From assembly GCF_050971785.1 (NCBI RefSeq), contig NZ_JBPCCU010000003.1, forward strand, positions 496,001 to 560,000: a DNA stretch of 64,000 bases, written 5' to 3'. The position numbers and the translations under genes were made by a program. The DNA is from Actinomadura_E scrupuli (lineage in GTDB: Bacteria; Actinomycetota; Actinomycetes; Streptosporangiales; Streptosporangiaceae). The notes beneath the pieces were generated by a model that was given only the letters and a program-made list of their open reading frames with translations, was not told the DNA's origin and did no database searches. Numbering within the stretch: position 1 is the first letter of the stretch; each line of letters begins with the position of its first letter. This document shows positions 44,045 through 52,549 of the stretch, one piece after another.

Positions 44045-44089
44045 CCTAGCCGCAGCGGCGGACGCCGTGCTCGGGGTGGTGGTCGTGGC

Positions 44090-45688
44090 TCACGCCGGTG
44101 CACCGAGGACGGCCATGGCCGCGTTGTGGCCGGGGATGCCGCTGACGCCGCCGCCGCGGATCGCCCCGGCGCCGCACAGCAGCACGTTGGCGTGGTCGGT
44201 CTCGACCCCCCAGCGTGTCCCGCCGTCCCCGTCGTCCTCGTACGGGTCGTAGGGGAAGGCCAGGTCGCGGTGGAAGATGTGGCCGCCGGGCATGGCCAGA
44301 TCGCGTTCCAGGTCGAGGGGGCTCTTGGCCTCCAGGCACGGGCGGCCGTCGGCGTCGACGGCGAGACAGTCCATGATCGGCTCGGCCAGGTGGGCGTCGA
44401 GCGCGGCCAGTGCCGCGGTCACGGCCTCGCCGGTGCCGTGTCCGCCGGTGCCGTGCTCGCCGAACAGCCGAGCCGGGGTGTGCAGGCCGAACAGGGTGAG
44501 CGTGTGGAACCCCCGGGCGGCCGGTTCGGGGCCGAGGATGGACGGATCGGTCAGCGAGTGGCAGTAGATCTCCGCGGGCAGGGCGGCCGGCAGCCGTCCG
44601 GCGGAGGCGTCCTGGTAGGCGCGTTCCAGCTCGGTGTAGGACTCGCCGATGTGGAACGTTCCGGCGAAGGCCTCGCGGGGATCGACCTGCCCGTCGCGCA
44701 GCCGGGGCAGCCGCCGCAGCAACATGTTGATCTTCAGCTGGGAGCCCTCGGGAGCGGGTTCCGCGGGGGTGTCCCCGAGCAGGGCCGCCAGGGTGTGCGG
44801 TGCGATGCCCGCGAGGACGTGCCCGGCGGCCGTGCGGCCCGTCCCCTCGGCGGTCCGGTAGGTGATCTCGGCCGCGGATCCGTCGGTGGCGATGCCGGTC
44901 ACCTCGTGCCCCGTGACGATCTCGGCCCCGGCGGCGCGGGCCGCGGCCTCCAGGGCGCCGGTGAGCGCTCCCATGCCGCCGATCGGGACGTCCCAGTCCC
45001 CGGTGCCGCCACCGATGACGTGGTAGAGGAAACAGCGGTTCTGCCGCAGCGACGGGTCGTGGGCTCCGGCGAAGGTGCCGATGAGGGCGTCGGTGAGCAC
45101 GACCCCGCGCACCAGGTCGTCGGCGAAGGTGTCCTCGATGACCTCGCCGAGCGGTCTCTCGAACAGCGCCTCCCAGGCGCGGTCGTCGCCGACGAGCCGC
45201 CGCAGCCGTGCCCGGCCGGGCAGCGGCGCGGTCAGGGTCGGGAAGATCCGCTCGGCGACCCGGCCGGTCATCTCGTAGAAGCGCTGCCAGCCGGCGAACT
45301 CGTGGCCGGAGCCGGTCAGCCGGGCGAAGGCCTCCCCGGTACGGCGCGGATCCCCGGCGTCCACCAGCAGCCCGGTGGCCCGGCCGCCCCGCTCGACCGG
45401 CGTGTAGGAGGAGATGCGCCTGCGCCGGGTGGCGAACCGCAGGCCCAGGTCGTCGACGATCTGCCGGGGGAGCAGGCTGACCAGGTACGAGTAGCGGGAC
45501 AGCCGTGCGTCGTGCCCGGGGAAGGTCCGGGCGGAGACCGCGGCGCCGCCGGTGTGGTCCAGGCGTTCCAGGACCAGGACGCTCCGCCCGGCCCTGGCCA
45601 GGTACGCGGCCGCGACGAGGCCGTTGTGGCCGCCGCCCACGATGACGGCGTCGTAGCGGGTGTGCCGGGGGGTGGCGGCCGTGGTCAT
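44090..45688 (-). CDS. FAD-dependent phytoene-desaturase-like oxidoreductase
   Basis: A 532-residue flavoprotein of the CrtI/amine-oxidase superfamily. The dinucleotide motif is AVIVGGGHNGLVAAAYLARAG near residue 14, and the C-terminal FAD region has LLCGAGAIRGGGVSGIPGHNAAMAVL. The family also includes human pyridine nucleotide-disulphide oxidoreductase 2-like proteins. No carotenoid genes are nearby, so the substrate cannot be told. AAAGGACC lies ahead of ATG 45688. It is in tandem with the spermidine-synthase-like gene and divergent from an SDR. Confidence 0.85.
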   Translation of the reverse strand: MTTAATPRHTRYDAVIVGGGHNGLVAAAYLARAGRSVLVLERLDHTGGAAVSARTFPGHDARLSRYSYLVSLLPRQIVDDLGLRFATRRRRISSYTPVERGGRATGLLVDAGDPRRTGEAFARLTGSGHEFAGWQRFYEMTGRVAERIFPTLTAPLPGRARLRRLVGDDRAWEALFERPLGEVIEDTFADDLVRGVVLTDALIGTFAGAHDPSLRQNRCFLYHVIGGGTGDWDVPIGGMGALTGALEAAARAAGAEIVTGHEVTGIATDGSAAEITYRTAEGTGRTAAGHVLAGIAPHTLAALLGDTPAEPAPEGSQLKINMLLRRLPRLRDGQVDPREAFAGTFHIGESYTELERAYQDASAGRLPAALPAEIYCHSLTDPSILGPEPAARGFHTLTLFGLHTPARLFGEHGTGGHGTGEAVTAALAALDAHLAEPIMDCLAVDADGRPCLEAKSPLDLERDLAMPGGHIFHRDLAFPYDPYEDDGDGGTRWGVETDHANVLLCGAGAIRGGGVSGIPGHNAAMAVLGAPA

Positions 45689-45775
45689 GCACTGGTCCTT
45701 TCGGCGGTTCGGTTTCCGCGCCCGTCGGTGATCGTGGGCCTGGGCGGCCCGGTCCGTCCGGGTTAGCGTGCTGGG

Positions 45776-46573
45776 ATGACGAACTCCCAGCACTCCGGCA
45801 TTCTCCCTGATCGGCGCATCCTGATCGTCGGGGCGGGCACCCGGCCGAGCTCCGATCCCGACGCCCCCGTCGGCAACGGCCGGGCCATCGCGGTGACGGC
45901 CGCCCGGGAAGGGGCCTCGGTCGTCTGCGCCGATCTGGACGAGGACGCGGCCCGGGAGACGGCCAAGCTGATCGCCGCCGACGGGGGCCGCGGTGAGGTC
46001 GTCGTGGCCGATGTCGCGGATCCGGCCGGCTGCGCGCGGATGGTGGCGGAGGCCGCCGGGCTGCTCGGCGGCCTGGACGGGGTGGTGTTCAACGCCGGGA
46101 TCGGGGCGGGCTACGGGCTGGCCGGCACCGAGGTGGGGGACTGGGACCGGGTGTTCGAGGTCAATCTGCGGGCGCCCTTCCTGGTCAGCAAGGCGGCTCT
46201 GCCGCTGCTGCCGGAGGGCGGTGCGCTGGTCTACATCGGCTCGCTCGCGGGCCGCAAGCCGGGGAGCCGGTCGCCCTCCTATGACGCCTCGAAGGCGGGG
46301 CTGGCGGGGCTGGCCCGGCACGTCGCGGCGGAGGGCGCGGCGCGCGGGGTCCGCGCCAACGTCGTCGCTCCGGGCCTCATCGACACGGTCATGGGGCGGG
46401 ACGCCTCCGCCGGCAACGTCGACCGGGACCGTACGGCCGCGCTCATCCCCATGGGCAGGCAGGGGACCGCGTGGGAGGTGGCCGAGGTGGCGGTGTTCCT
46501 GTTGTCGGGGAGGGCGGGCTACGTCACGGGACAGGTCGTCGCCGTCGACGGGGGCCTGTCCACCCTCCGCTGA
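45776..46573 (+). CDS. Short-chain dehydrogenase/reductase
   Basis: A 265-residue SDR. The nucleotide motif is spread (IVGAGTRPSSDPDAPVGNGRAIA), with an insertion in the usual TGxxxGxG loop. Catalytic Ser is in YIGSLAG and Tyr-X3-Lys in YDASK. The family's later PG motif is APGLIDT. Divergent from the desaturase-like gene 87 bases away, a pair that may share a promoter region. Substrate unknown. Confidence 0.87.
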   Translation: MTNSQHSGILPDRRILIVGAGTRPSSDPDAPVGNGRAIAVTAAREGASVVCADLDEDAARETAKLIAADGGRGEVVVADVADPAGCARMVAEAAGLLGGLDGVVFNAGIGAGYGLAGTEVGDWDRVFEVNLRAPFLVSKAALPLLPEGGALVYIGSLAGRKPGSRSPSYDASKAGLAGLARHVAAEGAARGVRANVVAPGLIDTVMGRDASAGNVDRDRTAALIPMGRQGTAWEVAEVAVFLLSGRAGYVTGQVVAVDGGLSTLR

Positions 46574-46602
46574 TCACCCCAGATCGTCGCTTGAGCATTC
46601 AA

Positions 46603-46618
46603 TTTACAACGTAAAGGC
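46603..46618. promoter_or_regulatory. TTAC-N3-GTAAAGG motif copy 4
   Basis: TTTACAACGTAAAGGC, with TTTAC and GTAAA arms. It lies 150 bases upstream of the protease start and 30 after the SDR stop. A near match, ATTACATCGTTAC on the minus strand around 46726-46738, lies closer to the start. Confidence 0.5.
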
Positions 46619-46753
46619 ACCGGGCTGGTTGGCCGCACCCGTCCTGAGAACGAACAGCCACCTCACCTGGACGACCAGCGCACCGGCAGGGGAGGGGAAG
46701 ACATCTTCACGCCACCACGTTGCTGTGTAACGATGTAATCATCAGGAGGTGTG

Positions 46754-47701
46754 ATGATCCCCGAACTCCGAGACTCCGACCCCCTCGACGCCTACTCCCA
46801 GGTCGTTTCGGCGGTGGCCCGCGAGCTCACTCCCCGGGTGGCCAGTGTGCGGGTTCGTCAGCGTCGCGGTGAGGGTTCCGGCTCCGCCGTGGCGTTCACC
46901 GCGGACGGTTTCCTGCTCACCAACGCCCACGTCGTCGGGGACGCGGGGGAGGGCACCGCCGCGTTCGCCGACGGCACGACGACGTCCTTCACCACGGTCG
47001 GGACCGATCCGCTGTCGGATCTGGCGGTCGTGCGAGCCGATGGGTCCACTCCGGACCCTGCCGAGCTGGGCGACAGCGATGCCCTGGTGGTGGGCCAGCT
47101 CGTGGTGGCGGTCGGCAATCCGCTCGGTCTGGCCGGTTCGGTGACCGCCGGTGTGGTCAGCGCGCTGGGCCGGTCGCTGCCGGCCCGTAACGGCGGCGCG
47201 ATGAGAGTGATCGAAGACGTCATCCAGACCGACGCGGCGCTCAATCCGGGTAACTCGGGTGGGGCGCTCGCCGACGCGCGGGGCCGGGTGGTCGGCATCA
47301 ACACCGCGGTCGCCGGGGTGGGGCTGGGTCTGGCGGTGCCGATCAATTCGACGACGCGCCGCATCATCGGCGCGCTGATGCGGGACGGCCGGGTCCGGCG
47401 GGCCTTTCTCGGGTTGATCACCAACCCGGTGCCGGTGCCGCTGGGGCTGCGTGACCGGCTCGGGCAGCGGGCGGCGCTGCGGGTGGCGGAGGTGGTGCCG
47501 GGCAGTCCGGCGGCGCTGGCGGGCCTGCGGACGGGGGACCTGGTGCTCACGGCGGGCGGGGTCGCGGTGAGCGTGGCGCAGAGCCTGCAGCGGCTGATGT
47601 TCGACGAGGCGATCGGTAAGCCGCTGCAGATCAGTGTCCTGCGGAACGGTGCGATGGTCGATGTGATAGCCGAGCCGGTCGAGCTGACCGAGAACCGGTG
47701 A
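46754..47701 (+). CDS. HtrA/DegP-like trypsin-type serine protease with PDZ domain, no signal
   Basis: A 315-residue protease. His is in LLTNAHVV (about residue 55), Asp in DPLSDLAVV, and Ser in NPGNSGGAL (about 172). A C-terminal PDZ domain starts near residue 225 (AALRVAEVVPGSPAALAGLRTGDLVLTAGG). There is no signal peptide or transmembrane segment at the N-terminus, unlike typical HtrA proteins. ATG 46754 is preferred; GTG 46751 also possible, AGGAGG just upstream. Convergent with the radical SAM gene. Confidence 0.9.
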   Translation: MIPELRDSDPLDAYSQVVSAVARELTPRVASVRVRQRRGEGSGSAVAFTADGFLLTNAHVVGDAGEGTAAFADGTTTSFTTVGTDPLSDLAVVRADGSTPDPAELGDSDALVVGQLVVAVGNPLGLAGSVTAGVVSALGRSLPARNGGAMRVIEDVIQTDAALNPGNSGGALADARGRVVGINTAVAGVGLGLAVPINSTTRRIIGALMRDGRVRRAFLGLITNPVPVPLGLRDRLGQRAALRVAEVVPGSPAALAGLRTGDLVLTAGGVAVSVAQSLQRLMFDEAIGKPLQISVLRNGAMVDVIAEPVELTENR

Positions 47702-47740
47702 CGGCGCGGCCCCGGCCGGTAGATCGCCGGGTCCGCCCGG

Positions 47741-48766
47741 TCAGAGCAGGGAGAGCTGCTCGCCGGCGGGCGGTGGCGGGGGTGGTGCCGGTGGCCGGTG
47801 GCGGCGGGCGGTCCGGCCGCGTCCGACGCCGTACTTGTCGGCGGCGTCCCGGACCCGCCGGGTGATCGTCTCCTGGTAGGCCTTGGGGGCGTAGGCTCCG
47901 CGCCCGTACAGCCGCTCGTAGGGCTCGACCAGCTCCGGGTGGTGCGCGCGGAGCCAGCTCATGAACCACTCGCGGGCTCCGGGCCGCAGGTGGAGGGTGA
48001 TCGCCGACACCGAGGTCGCGCCGGTCTCGGCGATCTGGCGCACCGCGGTGTCGATCTGCCGGGGGGAGTCGGCGAGGTAGGGCAGGACCGGGCCCATGAG
48101 CACGCCGCAGGGGATGTCGTGGTCGTTGAGGGTGGCGCAGACCTCCAGGCGCTTGTGCGGGCTGGGGGTTCCCGGCTCGGCCAGCCGCCACAGGTCCTTG
48201 TCGGCGAAGCCGACCGAGACGGCGGTGCCGACCTCGGTGCGCTCGGCGGCCTCCTGGAGCAAGGGGAGGTCGCGCAGGATGAGTGAGCCCTTGGTGAGGA
48301 TCGAGAAGGGGTTGCCGGTGTCGCGCAGGGCGGTGAGGATGCCGGGCATCAGCCGGTAGCGCCCTTCGGCGCGCTGGTAGCAGTCGACGTTGGTGCCCAT
48401 GGCGATGTGGTGGCCGCCCCATCTCGGTGCGGCGAGTTCTTTGCGCACGAGCTCGGGGGCGTTGACCTTCACCACGATTTTGGAATCGAAATCGGATCCC
48501 GAGTCCAAATCCAGATATTCATGCGTTTTACGGGCGAAACAGTACACACACGAATGGCTGCATCCCCGGTACGGGTTGATCGTCCAGCTGAACGGAACCC
48601 TCGAGGCCGCCGGCATCTTGTTGATGATCGACTTGGCGTGTATCTCGTAGAACGTCATCCCCCGGAACTCGGGGGTGTCGATGGTGCGCACCACGGCCCG
48701 GCGTTCGATCAGGGGCAGGTCGGGGCGGTCTCCGTCCGGCGCGATCTGCAGATTGTCCCAGCGCAC
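47741..48766 (-). CDS. Radical SAM protein (Rv2578c-like)
   Basis: A 341-residue radical SAM enzyme. The cluster motif is CSHSCVYCF (CX3CX2C) near residue 68, preceded by WTINPYRGC. The family resembles spore photoproduct lyase and mycobacterial Rv2578c, with unknown substrate. GTG 48766 has GAGGGGG upstream. The C-terminus is Pro/Arg-rich and ends in GEQLSLL, a possible beta-clamp-type tail, though weak. Divergent from the DUF2752 gene. Confidence 0.88.
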   Translation of the reverse strand: MRWDNLQIAPDGDRPDLPLIERRAVVRTIDTPEFRGMTFYEIHAKSIINKMPAASRVPFSWTINPYRGCSHSCVYCFARKTHEYLDLDSGSDFDSKIVVKVNAPELVRKELAAPRWGGHHIAMGTNVDCYQRAEGRYRLMPGILTALRDTGNPFSILTKGSLILRDLPLLQEAAERTEVGTAVSVGFADKDLWRLAEPGTPSPHKRLEVCATLNDHDIPCGVLMGPVLPYLADSPRQIDTAVRQIAETGATSVSAITLHLRPGAREWFMSWLRAHHPELVEPYERLYGRGAYAPKAYQETITRRVRDAADKYGVGRGRTARRHRPPAPPPPPPAGEQLSLL

Positions 48767-48851
48767 GCATCCCCCTCTGCTCCCCCGTGTCGAACGTCTG
48801 AACGATAGAATACCTGTTCGAGGAGGCGATCGAGTGGCCAGGTGAGAAGGG

Positions 48852-49256
48852 ATGCGGCAGACTCGGGGGATGGCGTTCGGGTCTGCTCGCATGGTGACGG
48901 CACGGCTCGTGCTGCTGGCCGGGGCCCTGCTCGCGCTGGCGATGGTGCGCCTGCCGCGACCGCCGACCCTGTGCCTGCTGCGCGGGGTCACCGGGATCCC
49001 CTGCCCGTTCTGCGGGTTCACCACGGCGGGTGTCTGCCTGGGGCACGGCGACCTCGCCGGGGCCCTGCACGCGTCGCCCTTCGCGGTCGCGGCATGTGCG
49101 GGATTCGTCGCCCTGCCGTTCGTCCGGGGTTCGTCGCTGATGACACGCTGGCAGGAGTTGCCCCGCAGGGGGCGCCAAGCAGGGGTGTTGACCGCTATTC
49201 TCACGGCTCTCGTTATGTCCGAGTCGTGGCAGCTCATCCGTTATGGCGTCATGTGA
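48852..49256 (+). CDS. DUF2752 membrane protein, copy 1
   Basis: A 134-residue membrane protein. The DUF2752 signature is PCPFCGFTTAGVCLGHGDL, a CxxCG motif followed by a hydrophobic stretch; three hydrophobic segments are visible. The start is uncertain (ATG 48852 or 48870). It precedes a Gly/Tyr/Pro-rich small membrane protein by 21 bases. A second such pair lies at 49672-50511 on the other strand. Function unknown. Confidence 0.75.
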   Translation: MRQTRGMAFGSARMVTARLVLLAGALLALAMVRLPRPPTLCLLRGVTGIPCPFCGFTTAGVCLGHGDLAGALHASPFAVAACAGFVALPFVRGSSLMTRWQELPRRGRQAGVLTAILTALVMSESWQLIRYGVM

Positions 49257-49277
49257 AGTCCGAGAAAGGAAACACTC

Positions 49278-49595
49278 ATGGGGTACCCCCAGCAACCTCC
49301 GGGTGGTTACGGCCCGCCTCCCGGTGGCGGATACGGCGGTGGTTACGGGCAGCAGCCATCGCAGCCCCAGTCCAGCACCCCTATGGTGCTGTCGATCATC
49401 GGGATCGTCTGCTGGTTCTGCTGCTCGCCCGCGGCCATCGCACTGGGCCTGATCGCGCAGGGTCAGTTCCGCAACCAGGGGCAGTCCGACACTCTGGCGA
49501 AGGTCGCGTGGATCGGCGGGATCGTCGCCCTGGTCCTCGGGATCATCGTGACCGTCATCCGGTTGTCGGCGTCGTCGTCGGGCACGTCCTACTGA
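49278..49595 (+). CDS. Gly/Pro/Tyr-rich small membrane protein (DUF4190/dispanin-like)
   Basis: A 105-residue protein. The N-terminal 35 residues are low-complexity (GGYGPPPGGGYGGGYGQQP), followed by two membrane segments, MVLSIIGIVCWFCCSPAAIALGLIA and WIGGIVALVLGIIVTVI. The small cytoplasmic loop between carries GQFRNQGQ. The arrangement matches bacterial CD225/dispanin or DUF4190 proteins. It follows the DUF2752 gene by 21 bases. Confidence 0.75.
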   Translation: MGYPQQPPGGYGPPPGGGYGGGYGQQPSQPQSSTPMVLSIIGIVCWFCCSPAAIALGLIAQGQFRNQGQSDTLAKVAWIGGIVALVLGIIVTVIRLSASSSGTSY

Positions 49596-49671
49596 TGTGA
49601 CCGGGGTGCGGGCTCCGGGGGGTGTTCCGGGGCCCGCACCACCGTCCCGGTCCGGATGCGGGCGGGGCGGG

Positions 49672-50118
49672 TCAGGGTGCCAGGACGTGGAAGTACGCGA
49701 TGTTCCGCAGGACCGTGAAGGTCACTATGACCGCGAACAGCGCGTAGATCAGCCGCGGGTCGGCGACCGTGGTCTTGGGCCGGCCGCGAGCCAGCCGTAC
49801 CGTCCACCGGGCCCAGATGAGGGCCAGCAGCGGCAGGAAGCAGAAGGTCAGCATGTTGCGGCCGAACGCCTCGGCCACGTGCCCGTGCGCCAGCGCGTGG
49901 ATCATGCGCAGTGAGCCGCAGCCGGGGCAGTAGAGCCCGGTCACCAGCAGGTACGGGCAGGTCGGATAGTGCCCGGGCTGGTTGGGGTCGATGGCTCCCA
50001 CATAGGTGAAGAGGGCCGCGACCGAGAGCGCGACGCCGCCCGGCGCCAGCAGCGGATACCGCTGCATGACACGCCGGACGACGTCAGGAGTGGCTACTCG
50101 CATGAGTGAATGCGTCAC
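49672..50118 (-). CDS. DUF2752 membrane protein, copy 2
   Basis: A 148-residue protein with the DUF2752 signature GLYCPGCGSLRMIHALAHG and three hydrophobic segments. The start may be GTG 50118, directly after the stop of the upstream dispanin-like gene, or ATG 50103. It is the partner of that gene. Function unknown. Confidence 0.78.
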   Translation of the reverse strand: MTHSLMRVATPDVVRRVMQRYPLLAPGGVALSVAALFTYVGAIDPNQPGHYPTCPYLLVTGLYCPGCGSLRMIHALAHGHVAEAFGRNMLTFCFLPLLALIWARWTVRLARGRPKTTVADPRLIYALFAVIVTFTVLRNIAYFHVLAP

Positions 50119-50511
50119 TCAGGGGGAGTAGGTGTAGCTGGGGATGGTGTAGTCGGGGGTGTTGGACACGGCCACGCCGATGACGATGATGTAAATGATG
50201 ATGCCGATCACCTGGACGACGCCCAGGATGGTGCCGATCATCGCGAAGGTCTTGGCCTTGTTGGAGGAGTCCACGGCCCCGGCGTAGTCGCCCTGCTGGA
50301 ACTTGCCGTTGACCTGTGCGGCGAAGATGACCGAAACGATACCCAGGACCTGGCAGCAGAAGAGCGTGATGATCGCCCAGACGAGGTGGTTGGGCGGCGG
50401 GGTCTGGTATCCGCCACCCTGTGGCTGTCCGTAACCGCCGCCGTAGCCACCACCGGGAGGAGGCTGCTGTCCGTAACCGCCGCCATAACCTGGTGCATTG
50501 CCGTAACTCAT
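50119..50511 (-). CDS. CD225/dispanin-like small membrane protein
   Basis: A 130-residue protein. The N-terminal about 40 residues are Gly/Tyr/Gln-rich repeats (GGGYGGGYGQP). Then NHLVWAIITLFCCQVLGIVSVIFAAQVNGKFQQGDYAGAVDSSNKAKTFAMIG matches the bacterial CD225 pattern with a double Cys at the membrane face. A second membrane helix follows. It leads into DUF2752 with adjacent stop and start. Function unknown; animal CD225 proteins affect membrane fusion. Confidence 0.85.
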   Translation of the reverse strand: MSYGNAPGYGGGYGQQPPPGGGYGGGYGQPQGGGYQTPPPNHLVWAIITLFCCQVLGIVSVIFAAQVNGKFQQGDYAGAVDSSNKAKTFAMIGTILGVVQVIGIIIYIIVIGVAVSNTPDYTIPSYTYSP

Positions 50512-50641
50512 GCGTGTATCTCCGTGTAGCTGTAGTTGCTCACCCTCTGACGGGTTGGCAGCTTAGCGATTACACCATCAAACACGCACGTAGACTTGTT
50601 GGTCCGGCAGAATGCCCTTTTCACGAACCCAGGGGACGGGG

Positions 50642-52237
50642 ATGCGCAAAGGACTTCGGGGGGCCGCCGCGTCGGTGATCGCGCTCAGCGCGCTCACGGC
50701 CTGCGGTGGGCGTGCTGACTCCGTGGAGCCGCCCGGCGGCGCCGACCCACGGGCGGCGGCCGCGCGCGCGGCGAAGATCGAGTGCCCGGGCGTCCCGGCG
50801 CCCGGTGACTCCAGGAGTCACCAGGTGCGCGGGATGTGGATAGCGACCGTCCAGAACACCGACTGGCCGTCCAGGGCGGGGGAGCCGGTGGAGCGGCAGA
50901 AGGCGGAGTACCGCCGGCTGCTCGACACCGCCAAGGCCCTGAATCTCAACACGGTGTTCTTCCAGGTGCGGCCGGCCGGTGACGCGTTCTACCGGTCGCC
51001 GTACGAGCCGTGGTCGCAGTGGCTGACCGGCACCCAGGGCAAGGACCCGGGCTATGACGTGCTGCAGTTCCTGATCAAGGAGACGCACGCCCGGGACATG
51101 GAGTTCCAGGCCTGGTTCAACCCGTACCGGGCGAGCCTGGATCCGGACCGCTCGAAGCTGGCGGCCGGTCATCCGGCGCGGCTGCATCCGGGCTGGGCGC
51201 CGAGGTACGGGAGCAACCTCTGGTACGACCCGGGTCTTCCGCAGGTGCAGGACCTGGCGGCCAAGGTGGTGCTGGACGTCGTCAAGCGCTACGACATCGA
51301 CGGCGTGCACTTCGACGACTACTTCTATCCCTATCCCGACAGCGGCCAGTTCCCCGACAGGGCGACGTTCAAGGCCTACGGGAAGGGTTTCTCCAGCGTG
51401 GCCGCGTGGCGGCGGCACAACGTCGACACGCTGGTGCAGAGCCTGTCCGGGCGGATCCACCAGGCCAAGCCGTGGATGAAGTTCGGGATCAGCCCGTTCG
51501 GGGTGTGGCGCAACGCCAGTACCGATCCGAACGGCTCCAGGACCCAGGCGCTGCAGAGCTACGACGACATCTACGCCGACACCCGGCTGTGGGTGCGGAA
51601 GGGCTGGCTGGACTACGTGACGCCGCAGCTGTACTGGCCGATCGGGGATCCGCGGGCCGACTACCGGACGCTGACCGACTGGTGGTCGCGGCAGGTGACC
51701 GGCACTGGCGTGCAGCTGTCGATCGGGCAGGCGGCCTATCAGGTGGGTCAGGACTCGGCGTGGCGGAATCCCGCCGAGATCTCACGGCAGCTGACGGTGA
51801 ACGCCCGCTATCCGGCGGTGCGCGGTGATGTGTACTTCAGTGCGGTGGACCTGGTGCGCAACAGGCTCGGGTTCGCCACCCGGCTGCGCAGGGACCACTA
51901 CCAGCGGCCGGCGATCATCCCGGTGATCCCCAAGCTCGGTGGTGCGGCTCCCGCTCCGGCCGCCGGAGTCGAGGCCGCGGGGGGCGGCACGTCGGTGAAG
52001 GTCCGCTGGAAGGGCTCAGACGCGACGTCGTACGCGGTCTACCGGGTGGACGGCAAGGGTGCGGCCTGTGCTCCGGTCGATCCCAGGAGCCTGCTGGTCA
52101 CCGTGCGGGGGACGGGCATATCCGACCCGACCGTCAAGCCCGGTGCGACCTACACGTACTACGTGACGGCGATGGACCGGCTGCATCACCAGAGCCGGCC
52201 CGCACGAGGTGCGACTGTTGTCGCCCAGCGGGGATAA
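50642..52237 (+). CDS. GHL10/DUF187 family glycoside-hydrolase-like lipoprotein with FnIII domain
   Basis: A 531-residue secreted protein. MRKGLRGAAASVIALSALTAC is a signal with lipobox LTAC, so it is lipid-anchored. The GHL10 barrel begins QVRGMWIATVQNTDWPS (about residue 62) and includes FQVRPAGDAFYRSPYEPWSQ and DGVHFDDYFYPYP, the acidic pair likely catalytic. A C-terminal fibronectin-type module starts about residue 450. Such proteins may act on cell-wall or exopolysaccharide. ATG 50642 is chosen because it begins the signal peptide. Confidence 0.9.
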   Translation: MRKGLRGAAASVIALSALTACGGRADSVEPPGGADPRAAAARAAKIECPGVPAPGDSRSHQVRGMWIATVQNTDWPSRAGEPVERQKAEYRRLLDTAKALNLNTVFFQVRPAGDAFYRSPYEPWSQWLTGTQGKDPGYDVLQFLIKETHARDMEFQAWFNPYRASLDPDRSKLAAGHPARLHPGWAPRYGSNLWYDPGLPQVQDLAAKVVLDVVKRYDIDGVHFDDYFYPYPDSGQFPDRATFKAYGKGFSSVAAWRRHNVDTLVQSLSGRIHQAKPWMKFGISPFGVWRNASTDPNGSRTQALQSYDDIYADTRLWVRKGWLDYVTPQLYWPIGDPRADYRTLTDWWSRQVTGTGVQLSIGQAAYQVGQDSAWRNPAEISRQLTVNARYPAVRGDVYFSAVDLVRNRLGFATRLRRDHYQRPAIIPVIPKLGGAAPAPAAGVEAAGGGTSVKVRWKGSDATSYAVYRVDGKGAACAPVDPRSLLVTVRGTGISDPTVKPGATYTYYVTAMDRLHHQSRPARGATVVAQRG

Positions 52238-52289
52238 CGATCTTTCTGTCGGGGAAGAAAGAGCGCAGTGTGACCCCCGGAGGTGCGGC

Positions 52290-52490
52290 ATGGCGCTCTC
52301 GATCGAAGAGCAGCGACTCCTGTCTGAGATCGCATCCCGGCTCAGTGTCGACGATCCGAGACTCGCGGATCGGTTGTCGACCTTGGGCCGGACGCGTCAG
52401 CGGCGTATCAGGATCATCGTGACCGTCGTGGTCGCGGTGCTCGTGGTGGTCGCTGCGCTCATCACGGCCGTGGCCGTGGCGATGTCGTAG
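52290..52490 (+). CDS. DUF3040 small membrane protein
   Basis: A 66-residue protein opening MALSIEEQRLLSEIASRLSVDDPRLADRL, the DUF3040 hallmark of actinomycetes, followed by one transmembrane helix (IIVTVVVAVLVVVAALITAVAVAM). GGAGG lies about seven bases before ATG 52290. Function unknown. Confidence 0.9.
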   Translation: MALSIEEQRLLSEIASRLSVDDPRLADRLSTLGRTRQRRIRIIVTVVVAVLVVVAALITAVAVAMS

Positions 52491-52521
52491 TGATGGAGAA
52501 GCAACCCTGAGAAGGACGCGA

Positions 52522-52549
52522 GCCCCGGCGAGATGTCTCTCGCCGGGGC
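52522..52549 (+). terminator. Strong hairpin terminator
   Basis: GCCCCGGCGAGA, TGTC, TCTCGCCGGGGC: twelve perfect pairs, 31 bases after the DUF3040 stop. Confidence 0.75.

Noticed and set aside
43286..45766. An 826-codon frame opposite the spermidine-synthase-like and desaturase-like genes
   Set aside because: Antisense shadow spanning two genes.
48778..48815. Possible SOS box around the TCGAAC before the DUF2752 gene
   Set aside because: The second half does not match GTTCGA at the right spacing.
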